Assembly (NCBI GenBank): GCA_020809705.1
Contig: CP085833.1
Location: forward strand, 3,596,001-3,660,000
Direction of reading: 5' to 3'
From: Calonectria ilicicola
Taxonomy: Eukaryota; Ascomycota; Sordariomycetes; Hypocreales; Nectriaceae
DNA length: 64,000 nt
The position numbers and the translations under genes were made by a program. Below are positions 10,879-21,934 of this stretch, in pieces. The notes beneath the pieces are model-generated. The model did no database searches and was not told where the DNA came from. It saw only the letters and a program-made list of their open reading frames with translations. The stretch's first letter is position 1, and each line of letters opens with the position of its first letter.

Positions 10879-12033
10879 AGTCATGGAGTGCCTGGAAATT
10901 CGTGCCCCTTCAGGCCGAGGCAGGCTGCGGGATGAGTGCATTAGCTGCCATGTGGTGGTAGTATCATGACCACCTCGAGGGGGTAGGGTGTCATGGCCAC
11001 ATGATCGCTGGCGTCATATCCGTGTGGGCGGGAAGAATGACGAAAATAAGCTGAAAAGGTTGGGCAATAGATAAGAATGAATTACTAGGCAATTCGATAC
11101 GTGACCCGCACTAGCAGTCACAGTACATATGCATGCATGGATCACCGGAATGCCTTGAGCGCTGTCATCTGATGCTTGTTGCACATTCGATAAATCTGTA
11201 ACTTGACGCCATCCCTAGGCTCACATTGGTGCGCTGCATCCGCATCCGTCGCTGCCATAATTTTAACAGGAGGAGAAACATTTCAGGGCTTCATTAAACA
11301 TCTAAACGCATCCCTTGGTAAAAATCCCATTAAACAGAGTGTGAGTAAAACACTGTGTAGGGCTTGAATCATGTCTCGAAATGGGAATCCATGCTCTGCT
11401 AAAGAGCTCCTCTAGCAGGTCGGCCTCAAGCTAGCGCATGCTCCCAGTAGACAGGCTCGGCGGGGTCGCGCTAGCACTTTTCAGGGGCTCGATATCCAGT
11501 GACAGCTGGCCCATGTCGCCTGTAAGTTTGTCCAGAAGCCGCGGCTGACGCCCCTGGCGCCCTCCATGATCGCCATCCTGGCGGGCCTTGCTCCCTGCCC
11601 AACACCCCCTTTGGGGGACATTCTGGCCCGCCGAGTGCTCCGCTGAGACCCCGACAGCCCGGTAACATGCTCTTCGCGACTTGCGACGGGGATGTACTTA
11701 GTACACGAATCCTTCAACACCACTACTGCCCGACGAATCTAGTCAGCGACTACCAAAAAGTTGGCGATCTCTAGTCTCCAGCACCTTTCTTTCCTCTTTT
11801 TCATCTGAATTCTCTTCACGGCGACCTGCACAGTCTCGTTCCCATCTCATTGAGCCCCTCGACGTCATCGTTTACACCACATGCACCCGCGAGCCGGATC
11901 CCTTCGTCAGACTAAGCAGTGTTGGCGCTGCCAACCCCAATACCAACCGACCGAACGACGCTTCCGATCCTGACAAGAGGGCAAGAGATTGGATAAGACG
12001 GAATAGCAGGTGCAACTAGAATAAACCGACAAG
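10879..12033. other. Intergenic region, 1.16 kb
   Basis: 3' flank of the reductase and promoter and leader of the SLC35F-like gene. Only short frames without coding character; CT-rich stretches just before 12034 look like a transcribed leader. Confidence 0.5.
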
Positions 12034-13455
12034 ATGGACGCCGAACCCGAATCCCCCCGCCGTCCAGCGTATAATCGCCATGCTGACGGACGATCTGGTA
12101 CTCCTTTGCTGCAAAAGCAGCCCGACGATGCAGAACGCGGCCGCGCTGGATTCGCCCGCTCAAGCGACGACGGCGACGGACGATCGAGCTTCGCATCGAG
12201 CCGAGAAGATGCCAGCCTCTTCCACCCCGAAATGGTCCAGGAATCGTCATTTGGGCGACGGTCGGAAATGCGCAGCCGCAGCCCTGGCCAAGCCGCGAAC
12301 TTGGAGACCAACACAACCCGCAAGAAATACACATACGCCGCCTTCTTTCTCGTTGTCAGCCTCATCTCCTTCTGCGTGCAGACGGAGCTGAGCGCCTACA
12401 TTCAGCACGACCTTGGTTGGGACAAGGCCTACTGCATGATGTACTTTACCCACGGCTCCTGGGTCGTCCTCTGGCCCGTCCAGCTGGGAATCCTGCGCAT
12501 GCAGAAGCGTGATCTGCCGTGGTCGGTGTTCTGGAAGCGCCACCTGCACCACCTAAAGACGACGGCCATGATGATTGAGATGCAGACGCTTGACGTCTTT
12601 CGCCCGTCTGTGCAACGCCGCTCCCGACCCATCATCTATCTTATCCGCTTCACGGTCATCATCACTTGTTCCCTAACCGTTGCAGGATTGAGTTGGTACA
12701 TCGCCGTCAGTCTAACAACACCATCAGATCTAACGGCCATTTACAATTGCTCTGCTTTTTTCGCTTATGTCTTTTCCGTCCCGTTGCTGAAGGAGCCCCT
12801 GCGCCTCGACAAGTCCATTGCAGTTCTTATCGCAATTGGCGGCGTTCTTGTCGTCGCATACGGAGATACCAAGTCGGGAGTCAAGGACCAGGAGGCCAGC
12901 AATCGATTTTTAGGAAACGTTGTCATTGGAGTTGGTTCTATTCTCTATGGCTTGTATGAGGTCTTGTACAAGCGTTTCGCTTGCCCACCAGAGGGCGTGT
13001 CACCAGGTCGCGGCATGATTTTTGCCAACACGTTTGGCTCTCTCATTGGTCTTTTCACTTTGACGGTCCTCTGGATTCCTCTCCCCATCCTCCACGTTCT
13101 TGGCATCGAAAAGTTTGAGCTCCCTGTGGCCTCGACCTGCTGGTTGATTCTCCTCGCCGTGCTGTCAAACGCCACCTTCAGTGGCTCATTCCTGGTCCTC
13201 ATCTCCCTAACCTCGCCGGTGTTATCATCCGTCGCGGCACTCCTGACTATTTTCATTGTTGCTTTAGTGGATTGGTTCCTCACTGGAGAACCACTGAGCT
13301 TTGCTGCTATTGTGGGCGGCGCAATGATTATCGTTGCCTTCCTGGGCTTAACGTGGAGCACATATCGCGAAATGAAGGAGCATGAGGCACTGGAGCCCAT
13401 CGTGGACCTAAGCGATAGCGACAAGGATGGTGATATCACCAGCGACGAGGACTAA
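12034..13455 (+). CDS. SLC35F/EamA-type solute transporter
   Basis: An uninterrupted frame of 473 aa. Residues 1-95 are hydrophilic and rich in Ser, Arg and Asp, a likely phosphorylated cytosolic tail. About ten membrane helices follow from about residue 107 (AAFFLVVSLISFCVQTELSAYI) to about 445 (IVGGAMIIVAFLGLTW), and the protein ends in an acidic tail. The repeated helix pattern with PLLKEPLRLDKSIAVLIAIGG and FLTGEPLSFAAIVGG matches the drug/metabolite transporter superfamily as found in SLC35F and yeast Thi74-like proteins. These carry unknown small molecules across vacuolar, Golgi or other internal membranes. The ATG at 12034 is the first in frame. Long A/T runs (13464-13520) follow the stop. 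Confidence 0.88.
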   Translation: MDAEPESPRRPAYNRHADGRSGTPLLQKQPDDAERGRAGFARSSDDGDGRSSFASSREDASLFHPEMVQESSFGRRSEMRSRSPGQAANLETNTTRKKYTYAAFFLVVSLISFCVQTELSAYIQHDLGWDKAYCMMYFTHGSWVVLWPVQLGILRMQKRDLPWSVFWKRHLHHLKTTAMMIEMQTLDVFRPSVQRRSRPIIYLIRFTVIITCSLTVAGLSWYIAVSLTTPSDLTAIYNCSAFFAYVFSVPLLKEPLRLDKSIAVLIAIGGVLVVAYGDTKSGVKDQEASNRFLGNVVIGVGSILYGLYEVLYKRFACPPEGVSPGRGMIFANTFGSLIGLFTLTVLWIPLPILHVLGIEKFELPVASTCWLILLAVLSNATFSGSFLVLISLTSPVLSSVAALLTIFIVALVDWFLTGEPLSFAAIVGGAMIIVAFLGLTWSTYREMKEHEALEPIVDLSDSDKDGDITSDED

Positions 13456-14572
13456 GTCCATGTTTTTTTTACGTCTAGGTTTCATCATAGCTCGGTTTTT
13501 TTTTATTTTTTTTTATCTCTTAAGTAAATTGTTGGGCTAAGGGCAATGGGTTACATAGTATACATTTGGGTGAGTATACATACACGTTGGATTTCATATC
13601 CATTTAGGAACAGGATATGGGTATGCATCATTGGTAAAGGTTCATAGGTGTTTATCATTTGGCTGAGGAGCCGAGGGTGTATAGATGTGCGTATAGACGC
13701 AAACATAGCCACCAATAGAGTCCAAGCGACTTTCTCTCGAAGCGTTGTCTTTTTGATGCGAGCCTCAACACTAACACAGGTAGCCTGGGATTTTGAATGA
13801 ACGTAAACGGTTAATAAATTAACCTTAGGGGATGGCGAATGACCTTCATAGTTATCAGCACGGATTGCCCCGCCCCTTTGCAGACACCTCATGTATCCAG
13901 TCCTGGTACGACCAAGACAACACGTCGCCACCCAGTTTCACAAAGGTAGCCAAGTCACAGCTATCCAACGGGTCGCAGAATACACGCCCACGTGAATTTC
14001 TCTTCCAAAGCGGTAGTAGGGAAAAGCTTTGAAAGGGAAAAAAAACCCCTCCGTCGTTCCATATCATTTATACTGTATCCAGCGTTTATTGAACCGCCCA
14101 GCCATGAAGACAAGTTCTGACGTGAGAAAGTAATTGGGACAACTTCGCTCACTTGAAAAACGAAAAGATCAAATGCAATATAATAGTGTGTCCTCCATTA
14201 AATTCGAGATGGCAAAGTTTGTTTCGCTTCAGGCTAGCAGAAGAAGTCATGACACTGGTCCGTACATGAAAAGTGTGGAATGGCGAGGTGGCAATGCAAA
14301 AATACGCTGTCAAATATATTCCGGTTCCTATAAAATAAAACCCGCCTGTCCTGGTATCTATCTCAATATTTAGCCTGTATCTAATGATTTACGCACCCAT
14401 GAATTGTGGTATGACTCCTGTCTATAATGCGGGCACTGTATGCACGTGATGTATATAAGCAGCACCACACCACAACTCTCATGACATTGACAATGTGTAT
14501 GTAAGATTACCCAGCAAAAAGAATACCACCCAGAAACACCAAAAAAAGAAACGCTGCCGCGCCATGTTGTCC
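13456..14572. other. Intergenic region, 1.1 kb
   Basis: 3' flank of the transporter and of tRNA-Thr. Contains T-rich runs near 13464-13520 and no supported gene. Confidence 0.5.
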
Positions 14573-14658
14573 TGCCCCGTACTGGAATCGAACCAGTGAT
14601 CTTATCATTTCGTTGCTGGTGCTACTAGTGATACGCTTTACCACTGAGCCAACGGGGC
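14573..14658 (-). tRNA. tRNA-Thr(AGU) with a 14-nt intron
   Basis: On the minus strand a full cloverleaf can be drawn. The acceptor stem GCCCCGT pairs with ACGGGGC (7 bp), followed by discriminator A. The anticodon stem TATCA pairs with TGATA, and the T arm is ACTGG-TTCGATT-CCAGT. Between the halves of the anticodon stem there are 21 nt, so the 7-nt loop CT-AGT-A...A holds a 14-nt intron directly after position 37, the standard place for eukaryotic tRNA introns. The anticodon AGT (read as IGU) specifies threonine. The gene lies 39 bp past the stop codon of the F-box gene on the same strand. Confidence 0.93.
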
Positions 14659-14697
14659 TTCCTGGACTTGGATGCCCAAAATCTGGGCTCGAACGAG

Positions 14698-16110
14698 TTA
14701 TGCGCTGGGGGCGTCTCGCACAAAGTAGCCGGTCTGCTTCAATTTCCAGCCTCGAAGACCGTGCATGTACACATACTGCATGGCCATGTTCCAGGCCTCT
14801 TCAGAAGCAGAATCTCCACTCTCAAATACCTGAAGCTTGTCGAAACTTGGGTCTGCATTTCCGTCGAAAATCTCACGCATGAGCAAGGAATATGCAGTGT
14901 CGCATTCGAGCCATAGGTCGGTAATATCGATGTGGGATAATTTGCTCGGCGTCCAAAAGTCAATATCGCTGGGCATCAGCTTGATGTACAGGTGCTCAAC
15001 CGGCGGGCAGTAAGGAACCACAACATCTCGGATATGCCGGGACAGAGGAAAGGCTCCAACGTAAGAAAATGAACGAAGAGACTCCTGCGGTCGAGTGAAG
15101 GACGTATCCGTGGTGCTCAATATGACTGGTAGGAGCGTCGGAGGTGAGTAGTGAAAGAATTCGTAGGTTGAGTATACGGGCGCAAATGAGCCTTCATTCA
15201 CAAGAAGCGATGTCCAATCTCGGATACTAAACAAATCGCTAGGAATCAAGCCGCCCGGTGGCGCTGTTTGATTGTGGGACGGCAATAGGTCGAGAGCGCC
15301 ATCCAAATGACCCGAATTCGCAACGGAGCGTGATGTTCGCGAAAGCGACAGAATGTGATGGTGTGAGTTGAAGGCCCACTCGCTCGTCAAATCCACGGTC
15401 CGGCTGAGAAGCGATGCGATAATGTCTGCAGAGCTGACAAAGGTTATTCGAAGCGGGTCAAGGTGTTGGAAGATGGTGTGCCACAACCAATTATTATCCC
15501 ATAATCGCTGCGCAGACGCATTGCTTTCTCTTCTCGTCAGTCCGTCGGCTGAAGCTGGTCGTTGGGTCTGTGTGGATGAAAGAGGCTGCACCTCGGTTGA
15601 AAAAGCGTTCCAAAGTACGTTTCCAGACTTTGGTGGCTGAAGGGGACAATCCTCAGGCGGTAGGAGACCCCAAAACTGGCCATCGGCGTATCTCAAACTT
15701 CCCAACTCCTTTGGGGGGTCAATGAGAATAGTGAAGCTCTCCACATCTTTTGACAGGCCATTTCGGTTCAAGAAGTTGAGTACCCCAATCTGAGACGCGA
15801 TGTCACCATGTGGAGGCTTGTAAAAGCGCTGAAAGGACCACACAACATGGCGGAAGAGGAGCTGCAGAACCGACTGTCTCCACAGGCGGCAGACCCGTGA
15901 TGCGTTCTTGACAGGAGTATTGGATCCGGAATGGACTGGCCGAGCAATCTTGGATGGATCTCCGCGCAACTTTTCCTGATGATCAGAAGGTGAGTCGAGA
16001 AAACCAAGAATCTGAACAAGAAGTTCGTTTGGGAGGCGTTGGATGCCCGACGACGTGGGTGTCGCCATCTTTGTGGGCGACATTTGTGAGGATGTCGAAG
16101 CTGACTTCAT
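14698..16110 (-). CDS. F-box protein
   Basis: A single exon of 470 aa. An F-box is seen at about residues 24-85: IQRLPNELLVQILGFLDS, then ASRVCRLWRQSVLQLLFRHVVW. The usual Leu-Pro and the later Trp-Arg are present, although an insertion of about 25 residues separates the two halves. The remainder (about 90-470) has no repeat I can name and is probably a substrate-binding region. F-box proteins dock substrates on the Skp1-Cul1 ubiquitin ligase through this domain. The target is unknown. The start at 16110 is the first ATG; others in frame at residues 9 and 15 are close. The tRNA-Thr gene lies within what should be its 3' transcribed tail. Confidence 0.8.
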   Translation of the reverse strand: MKSASTSSQMSPTKMATPTSSGIQRLPNELLVQILGFLDSPSDHQEKLRGDPSKIARPVHSGSNTPVKNASRVCRLWRQSVLQLLFRHVVWSFQRFYKPPHGDIASQIGVLNFLNRNGLSKDVESFTILIDPPKELGSLRYADGQFWGLLPPEDCPLQPPKSGNVLWNAFSTEVQPLSSTQTQRPASADGLTRRESNASAQRLWDNNWLWHTIFQHLDPLRITFVSSADIIASLLSRTVDLTSEWAFNSHHHILSLSRTSRSVANSGHLDGALDLLPSHNQTAPPGGLIPSDLFSIRDWTSLLVNEGSFAPVYSTYEFFHYSPPTLLPVILSTTDTSFTRPQESLRSFSYVGAFPLSRHIRDVVVPYCPPVEHLYIKLMPSDIDFWTPSKLSHIDITDLWLECDTAYSLLMREIFDGNADPSFDKLQVFESGDSASEEAWNMAMQYVYMHGLRGWKLKQTGYFVRDAPSA

Positions 16111-17599
16111 CTTGATGGAACAATGAGACAGCGTTCGTACGTGAATCCGAACTTGCTCAAGGGTCGCTTGAGGCTACAATTTTTCCCGACCGCCTTAAGG
16201 AGAAATGATATGTATGAGTCTCGGGTTAGAGGATGCAGAGGACCGACTCAAGCTGATGACATGGGCCCCACGTTGCAGTCCCACGCATAACGCTAGCTTC
16301 GGCAGATCGGAGACGACGCCACTGACTGAAGCTTATCGTCCAGAGTTGGTTTAATGCCATGCAAACACTGGTTAATCGCCTTGTCGTGGCGTGCAATGTT
16401 TTCAGCAAAAGAAAAAATGTGACTATGAAAAATCCCCGTGGGAGAATGCGGTTGGGGGTTCTGAGGCCGATTCATCATGGGGCACGGCATCGACATGGAC
16501 CAGGTTGCTTGCATTGCCCAACCAATTCTTCACACCGTACACCCTCACTGCAGCCAATGTCGGCCTGGGCAAGAGAACGGCCTGGAATGGTACCCCAAGT
16601 TGCAGTTGCAGGAAGGCGGCCTCAATCATGTCCACAAAGAGCGCACTCGCCGCAGGGTTACATCAAAAGATCGGTGCCCAAGCAGTTCTTGTCAGGGTTC
16701 ATTTGAATGGATGGAGGTTGTCAAGGTTGGTCGGTCAGAACTTCCGAATGTTCCCAAAGGGTCAAATGCCGATTTCCACCGAACAAGCGAGGCTCTAAAC
16801 ATTGTAGTGTAAACCGGGAAATAAAAAAACACATGAGGCGGCAGTGACACGTCGCGTGCAGACGTGGCTCACAAATTAAAAACGCCACAAGTCATCCAAG
16901 AAAAAGCAAGCACAAAGCTGAAATAAGCAAAATCCGTCGATAAACAGCCCATGATATATACGTATTGCTCATATGTGAAACCTGCTGAAGTTTGTGGCGA
17001 GTCAAGCGATGAGTCTTTGGTGACATCCAGGGCGATGTCGATTTCCTCGGTTCGAGGCCGGTAGTCGGAATGACATCCCAGAAAGCGGCCGGGGGTTGCC
17101 GGGTCCTCATCCAGATGTCATATCATCATGGGGCAGTTGTCCACAAATTTTGCGTTGGGCGCAGCAAAGACCACCCATGAAGCGAGTTCCGCTGCAATTT
17201 CTATGTATCCGAGGTTTAAGGTCGTCAACCAGTCAATGTGCCCTGTTCAAATGTCGGTTACTCACATGCGCAATGCATCGACGGGTAGACAAACAACGAA
17301 CTGCAGGAGCTAAAAACTGATGCACAAGTATCGTTGGAATCAAATAGAAATCCACAGTAAAAATCGATGCAGGTTTGCAAACAATGTTTGATGTCATGAC
17401 TTCGCCATAGGCTGCCAGTGCAAGGCAACTGCGATAACCACTTCCTTCCCCCATCTCCTTGCTCTCAAGAGACAGCTTCCTCAAAACACTACCAAAATTA
17501 TAAGGGAGACATTCATTGTGAATCACAGCCTACCTATTTCCGTCTGACGCCTGCTATTTCCGTTGGTTTTCCGTCCTTGCCTCGCATTCAACCGCCTCG
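16111..17599. other. Intergenic region, 1.5 kb
   Basis: Divergent spacer between the F-box gene and the gene starting at 17600. Only short overlapping frames, none with domain or splice support. Confidence 0.5.
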
Positions 17600-18525
17600 A
17601 TGCAACCAACGACCGATGCCAAGGATGACGCCGGCGGCATCACCGCTCATTCGCCAGAGGTACTGTCCATGGTGAACAAGAGCCGCCACGAAGTTCTCGA
17701 ACTAGCCTATGATCACTATCTCCAAGGCAAAATTCTCCGGGTTCATCCAGTCGTACCCCCTGCACTCGAACTCCTCCCCCCTTCAGACCTATTGGTCAAA
17801 TCAAGCCGCGATCCGGACACCAACCAGGTTACTGAACTCCAAATTCAGAAATTATCCGACTCGAGCGCATTCAACTTTATGGGATAGTGTCCCGAAGAAA
17901 AATGCGTCGTCTTCAAAGGGGAGACGAGTCTATTCGATCGCTTTCTTGAATTCGCCATGGGATTGGTTAAGGGCAAAAATGCGGTGGGAGGGTTCAAAGC
18001 GCCATCGGAAGTTCGCTTTCCGCCAACAGGATTGGAACCGGGATTGAGCTACGAGATGTTTGCCGGTAGAGTCGAGGTCGTGGAGTATATTATGTGGGTC
18101 ATGGACGTTGAAGATGATGACGGTGAGTGATGGAACGGTGATCTCATCGCGAATGAATCGCCATGCTGATCATAACAGAACAAGAAGGAGACGAGAGGGA
18201 CCTTGCTCTAAGCGACACCACAAAATGCAACACATCTCCGGTCTCAGAGCTTGCGCCCTCAAATGACATTCTCTCGGCTTGTCTATCAAAGGACGCCATC
18301 AAGGCCACTCCAGAATCCCCCAGTTGTGGATCAAGCTCCACGCTTTCCCCCCCTCCCGAGGTGATCATGACACCACCATTCATGGAGTGCTTCTCTTTGT
18401 CCAAGACCGGCACTGGTGATGTGAGAAATGACGGGCCACACTACAAAGAGAGATCACCTACTCCTGTGTCACGAAGAACCAGGCAAGGGAAGTCAAGGGA
18501 CGGGAGTGACCATTATCAGCATTAA
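17600..18525 (+). CDS. Unrecognised protein; gene model needs a 60-nt intron to remove an in-frame TAG
   Basis: I do not recognise the family. The first frame (from ATG 17600) meets a TAG at 17885-17887. The same frame then continues with protein-like sequence (EEKCVVFKGETSLFDRFLEF, PPTGLEPGLSYEMFAGRVE) to a clear intron at 18123-18178 (GTGAGT to ACAG). A last exon (18179-18525) is rich in Ser, Pro and Thr. Treating 17828-17887 (GTTACT to ATAG) as an intron keeps the frame and gives 269 aa from three exons: 17600-17827, 17888-18122, 18179-18525. However, the proposed intron itself translates to plausible protein (QIQKLSDSSAFNFM), so a real nonsense mutation in a conserved gene is the alternative. 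Confidence 0.55.
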
Positions 18526-18977
18526 AACGTGCCGGTGGGTTTACAATGAAGCAAACCTGATGTGAAGATTCCGGGGGGAGAAAACGTGCATTCAAAACAC
18601 ACCATTAGTATTTAAGAGATGACGCCATGCTGGAGTCAATTGGGCATATTTTATGCCAACATCAAGGTGGATCTGCTGCTGCCCATCTTTAGTGTCATAG
18701 ATAGTTCTAAATTCAAATTCATTCACATGGGAGGTTTTGAGGGGGGAGAGATCAGTCACAGCGGTCCAGTAATGCCCAAAGTATGTTCCGAGGGTGCTAG
18801 GAACAACTAGCACCTAATAGGTATAGATTGATGTATATCCATGTAAATCCGGCGCGATCATAGTCTAAAACGCCCATTTATGCTTATTAAAAGATATTAA
18901 GGAGTGAAGTGAAGTAATTCTTTCGTGAACCCAATTGAAGGTTTTCCATCATTAAATTTTTATTAAGTTCGGGTCGT
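18526..18977. other. Convergent 3' flank, 450 bp
   Basis: Lies between the stop of the 17600 gene and the cerato-platanin stop. AT-rich; nothing seen. Confidence 0.5.
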
Positions 18978-19462
18978 TTACAGACCGCAGAACTTCTTGT
19001 CGACACGGACGACGCTGGTGTCGATACGGCCGAGCTGAACAGCCTTGCCACCAGTGAGAGCGTCCATAGCAGTCTTGCCGACGTTGAGGCCATTGGCAGT
19101 GTGGTCAATGGCAAGAACGTAGATGGTGTTGCTTCCATAGGTAGCCTTGTAGCAGAGACCACAGTTGGGGGAGTTCCAGCCAGCAATGGACTGAGCACCA
19201 CCAACATAGGGGAATCGGGGAATGTCACCCTGCTTCTTCCAGTTGGGGTACTTGGTCATGAGACCATTGGCACCATCGGAGCAAGAGACGGTTGTGAGGG
19301 AGCGGCTGGCATTATCGTATCCGGTGTCGTAAGAGACTGTAATTTTTATGTTAGTGGAAAATGTATTTGCGTGGAGGATTGGTGTTGATGGTAGAACCCA
19401 CCAGAGATGGCCGAGGCGGCGGTGGCGAGGGTGAAGATGGAGAGGATGTTGTACAGCTGCAT
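18978..19462 (-). CDS. Cerato-platanin family secreted protein
   Basis: Two exons (19462-19402 and 19336-18978) give 139 aa, the normal length of the family. The intron has GTGGGT and ACAG ends. Residues 1-18 ([18 protein letters not shown]) form a signal peptide. The mature part starts [10 protein letters not shown] and contains the family blocks SYDxGYD, VSCSDG and [10 protein letters not shown], the AIDH block, and FCGL at the C-terminus. Four cysteines (VSC, NCGLC, FCG) fit the two conserved disulfides. Cerato-platanins are small double-psi-barrel proteins, secreted and cell-wall associated, that bind chitin oligomers, self-assemble at surfaces and can act as elicitors in plants. A promoter of about 2 kb with no other gene lies upstream. 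Confidence 0.94.
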
Positions 19463-21934
19463 GTTTGCGGTGGTGGATGAGAACCTGGTAAAGGTGGAAG
19501 AAGTTGGGGTGTTGTAGAGAGGTTGTTGGAATGCTTAAGAGTGTTGAAGATGTGAGTGATGAGGAGATACGATTTGAGGGAGGCTCGACGGTCCTCTTTA
19601 TACTCGAGATGGCGGAACGATGACGGGCATGATGCATTAGAGGCTCACACTCTCTCGTAAACTTCAAAACAAGCATGTACCAATGAAAGCCTCCCTGACA
19701 TCACGAGTCCAGGGCTGATGCCACACTCCACATTACTGGCCGGGCTATTTCTCCGAATAGCATCAGATGCCGGGCTCCGGCCGGGGACAACCCCAACCCC
19801 CGCTGGCAGAGTTTAGGCGGGTGCACATCTTGTCCGTTGATGGCCCTATACGACCCATGCCTCTGGCCATCTCCCGATGTCAATCTCCAGAGTCTTTGCC
19901 GAGCAGGCCAAGGTCTTTTGGGCCATCCGCCTGATCAGCCCCGTCTAGTCCGCTCGCTAGGTCGACTGTGGGGTAGTCTTTCTCGTATTCCTGTAGCTCC
20001 CCTCGACACCGATGGTCCGTATATTTGAGTGATGAGATCCACCCCGATGCGCCCGGGCCCCTCTGAGACTCCTCCAAAAGAGCTCCCGGGAGATTTCTAC
20101 ACGCCTTGCGGAGCTTCTGGACCCTTTTGGACCGCGACCTAGAGGCGATTCCCATAGCGGCTGCACGGTGCAATGACCTCAGCGCAGGTCTCTAGAGGCA
20201 AAGAGGCCATACTGCAGCTCGTATCAATCTATGACCCGCAGGACCCCGTGACCGTGAAGCTCGAAGAGGCGTTTTTTCAACAGCCTAAGCAAGCGAGGCC
20301 CCGATACGGCCGAGTGGTTTTTTAGTTTAGACATTTGGTATGTGATGATCTTGACGTGGTCTTGCAGAAGTGCTCCTCCCAAAAGTGGCAGTAATGAAGT
20401 AAGCTATGGCCCAAAAGTGCATCTCGTAAAGAAGGGCACGGGGTTTTGGATGCAGGTAGGCTTCGGCTGAGGATCATGACCGAATCGAGCATGCGGGCTG
20501 CATCAACCTTAGTCAAACACGAGAAACCACTGCCCACTCTTGTTTTGCTGGGCATACTGATCGAGCCCGGAGGGCGTATTTCCGTGCCATTGCATGTGTA
20601 GCCGACTGGAGCGGGGAGTGAGGGAGTTTGGAAGGGAGAGAAGGCAAGGATTATGATCGACGAGAAGGCTGAAATGGCAATTACAGTAATTGTCACGAAA
20701 TGATGGGGGTTTCGGCCGCTATTTTCACGGAGCTAGTGGTAACCGACGCCAGTGACACCCATGTGCATTTGACATCATATGGCGAGAGTAAATGTGTGTT
20801 TATTCTATTTTGGGGTCGTTTATTTTGTCTGTGCGGCTTTGGTGCCTTTTTTTCTTCTTCAGCGGAAGAGTTTATTGGAGCGCCGTTGAAGGAAAGATTG
20901 ATTGCACAACAAACCTGGGCAAATTTATCCGCTCAAAGAGTGAGTGACATACCACAGATGAGCAGTATGGGTTAACAGGATGCTGAGACCCCATCAAGTT
21001 GTTTTTGAGGGAATAACAAGGGATGGTTCGATGTTTTGTCTTGATATCCGGCATGGAATGAAGTGCGTGCGTGATGGGTGCAAGTGCTGACTCGCATTTC
21101 TTCCCAGCAATTATGGTGGCGCCGCCGGTCATGCCGTACGAGCAACACAGCACTGTCCCATCCCAGTAACGTTACCTGCGGGGGCCACTGCAAGCACGAA
21201 GGAAAAGAAATCCGGTTCATGATGGCGTGAACCGACTTGTCATGACAGCATGGGATCAAGGCACTATGTGGCCATGGGCCATGGGTGCATACAAGTGCCG
21301 TCTTACTTGCACATGAGTTTATTGCGTGCACATGCCGCAAAAGCGCTGATGCATGGTCACATCGACGGCGGGCGGCAGATCTCCCGGATCAAGGGTCCTT
21401 TTGGGGTCCGAGACATAATGACAAGGACGATTGGCCGTTGCAGAAGAGACATCAACACGTTCCTTGCGTGCTCGTCCACTCTGATGCATGCCTCCCACCT
21501 CCAATCTCTCCCTCCGGGGTGTCCTGCATTTCAGCGCTTCTTGGAAAAAAGACAGCTTCGCGCGCGCCAATGACTTGATGAGGAAGGGTTTGCTAGCTGG
21601 TTAGTAAATATTTGGTTACTGGCCTGGTCGGAGGACTCATCGGCCAATAGGTGGGCGTCCAAAAGCTGACCCCGCTGCACTGTCAGCCATGGTGCAGTGA
21701 AGCAGAGCAATGAGGGGCACTCAACAGGACCCCGCCGTCAGAGCTTTGCTTTTTGGAACCTCCGTCATCGGCTTGGTTGAGGCTTCTGTCGCAAACCCAA
21801 AGAGGAGCAGGCGATACGCAAACTTCTCCTAAATAAGAGATTCAGGCATCTCAAACAATAGCCTCAATTCATTGATTGCGCCGCTAAACAAACCGCCCCC
21901 CACACATTGATTCCCTACTGTTTCAACCACAGTC
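19463..21934. other. Intergenic region, 2.5 kb
   Basis: Divergent spacer between cerato-platanin and THR1. The only coding-like trace is the minus-strand stretch at 20322-20696. Other frames overlap one another and have no support. Confidence 0.5.
20322..20696 (-). pseudogene. Possible remnant or unspliced exon of a small secreted protein
   Basis: A minus-strand frame begins with a hydrophobic stretch (VIAISAFSSIIILAFS) followed by PAPVGYTCNGTEI, like a signal peptide before a small cysteine-containing domain. There is no ATG at its start, only GTG. Protein-like sequence then seems to jump to another frame (LDQYAQQNKSGQWFL), and further down in that frame (DHVKIITYQMSKLKN). This could be a decayed gene or one with exons I cannot resolve. 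No family is assigned. Confidence 0.25.

Noticed and set aside
12945..13439. 164-codon minus-strand frame opposite the SLC35F-like gene
   Set aside because: Shadow of the transmembrane coding frame; Ser/Arg-rich without family features.
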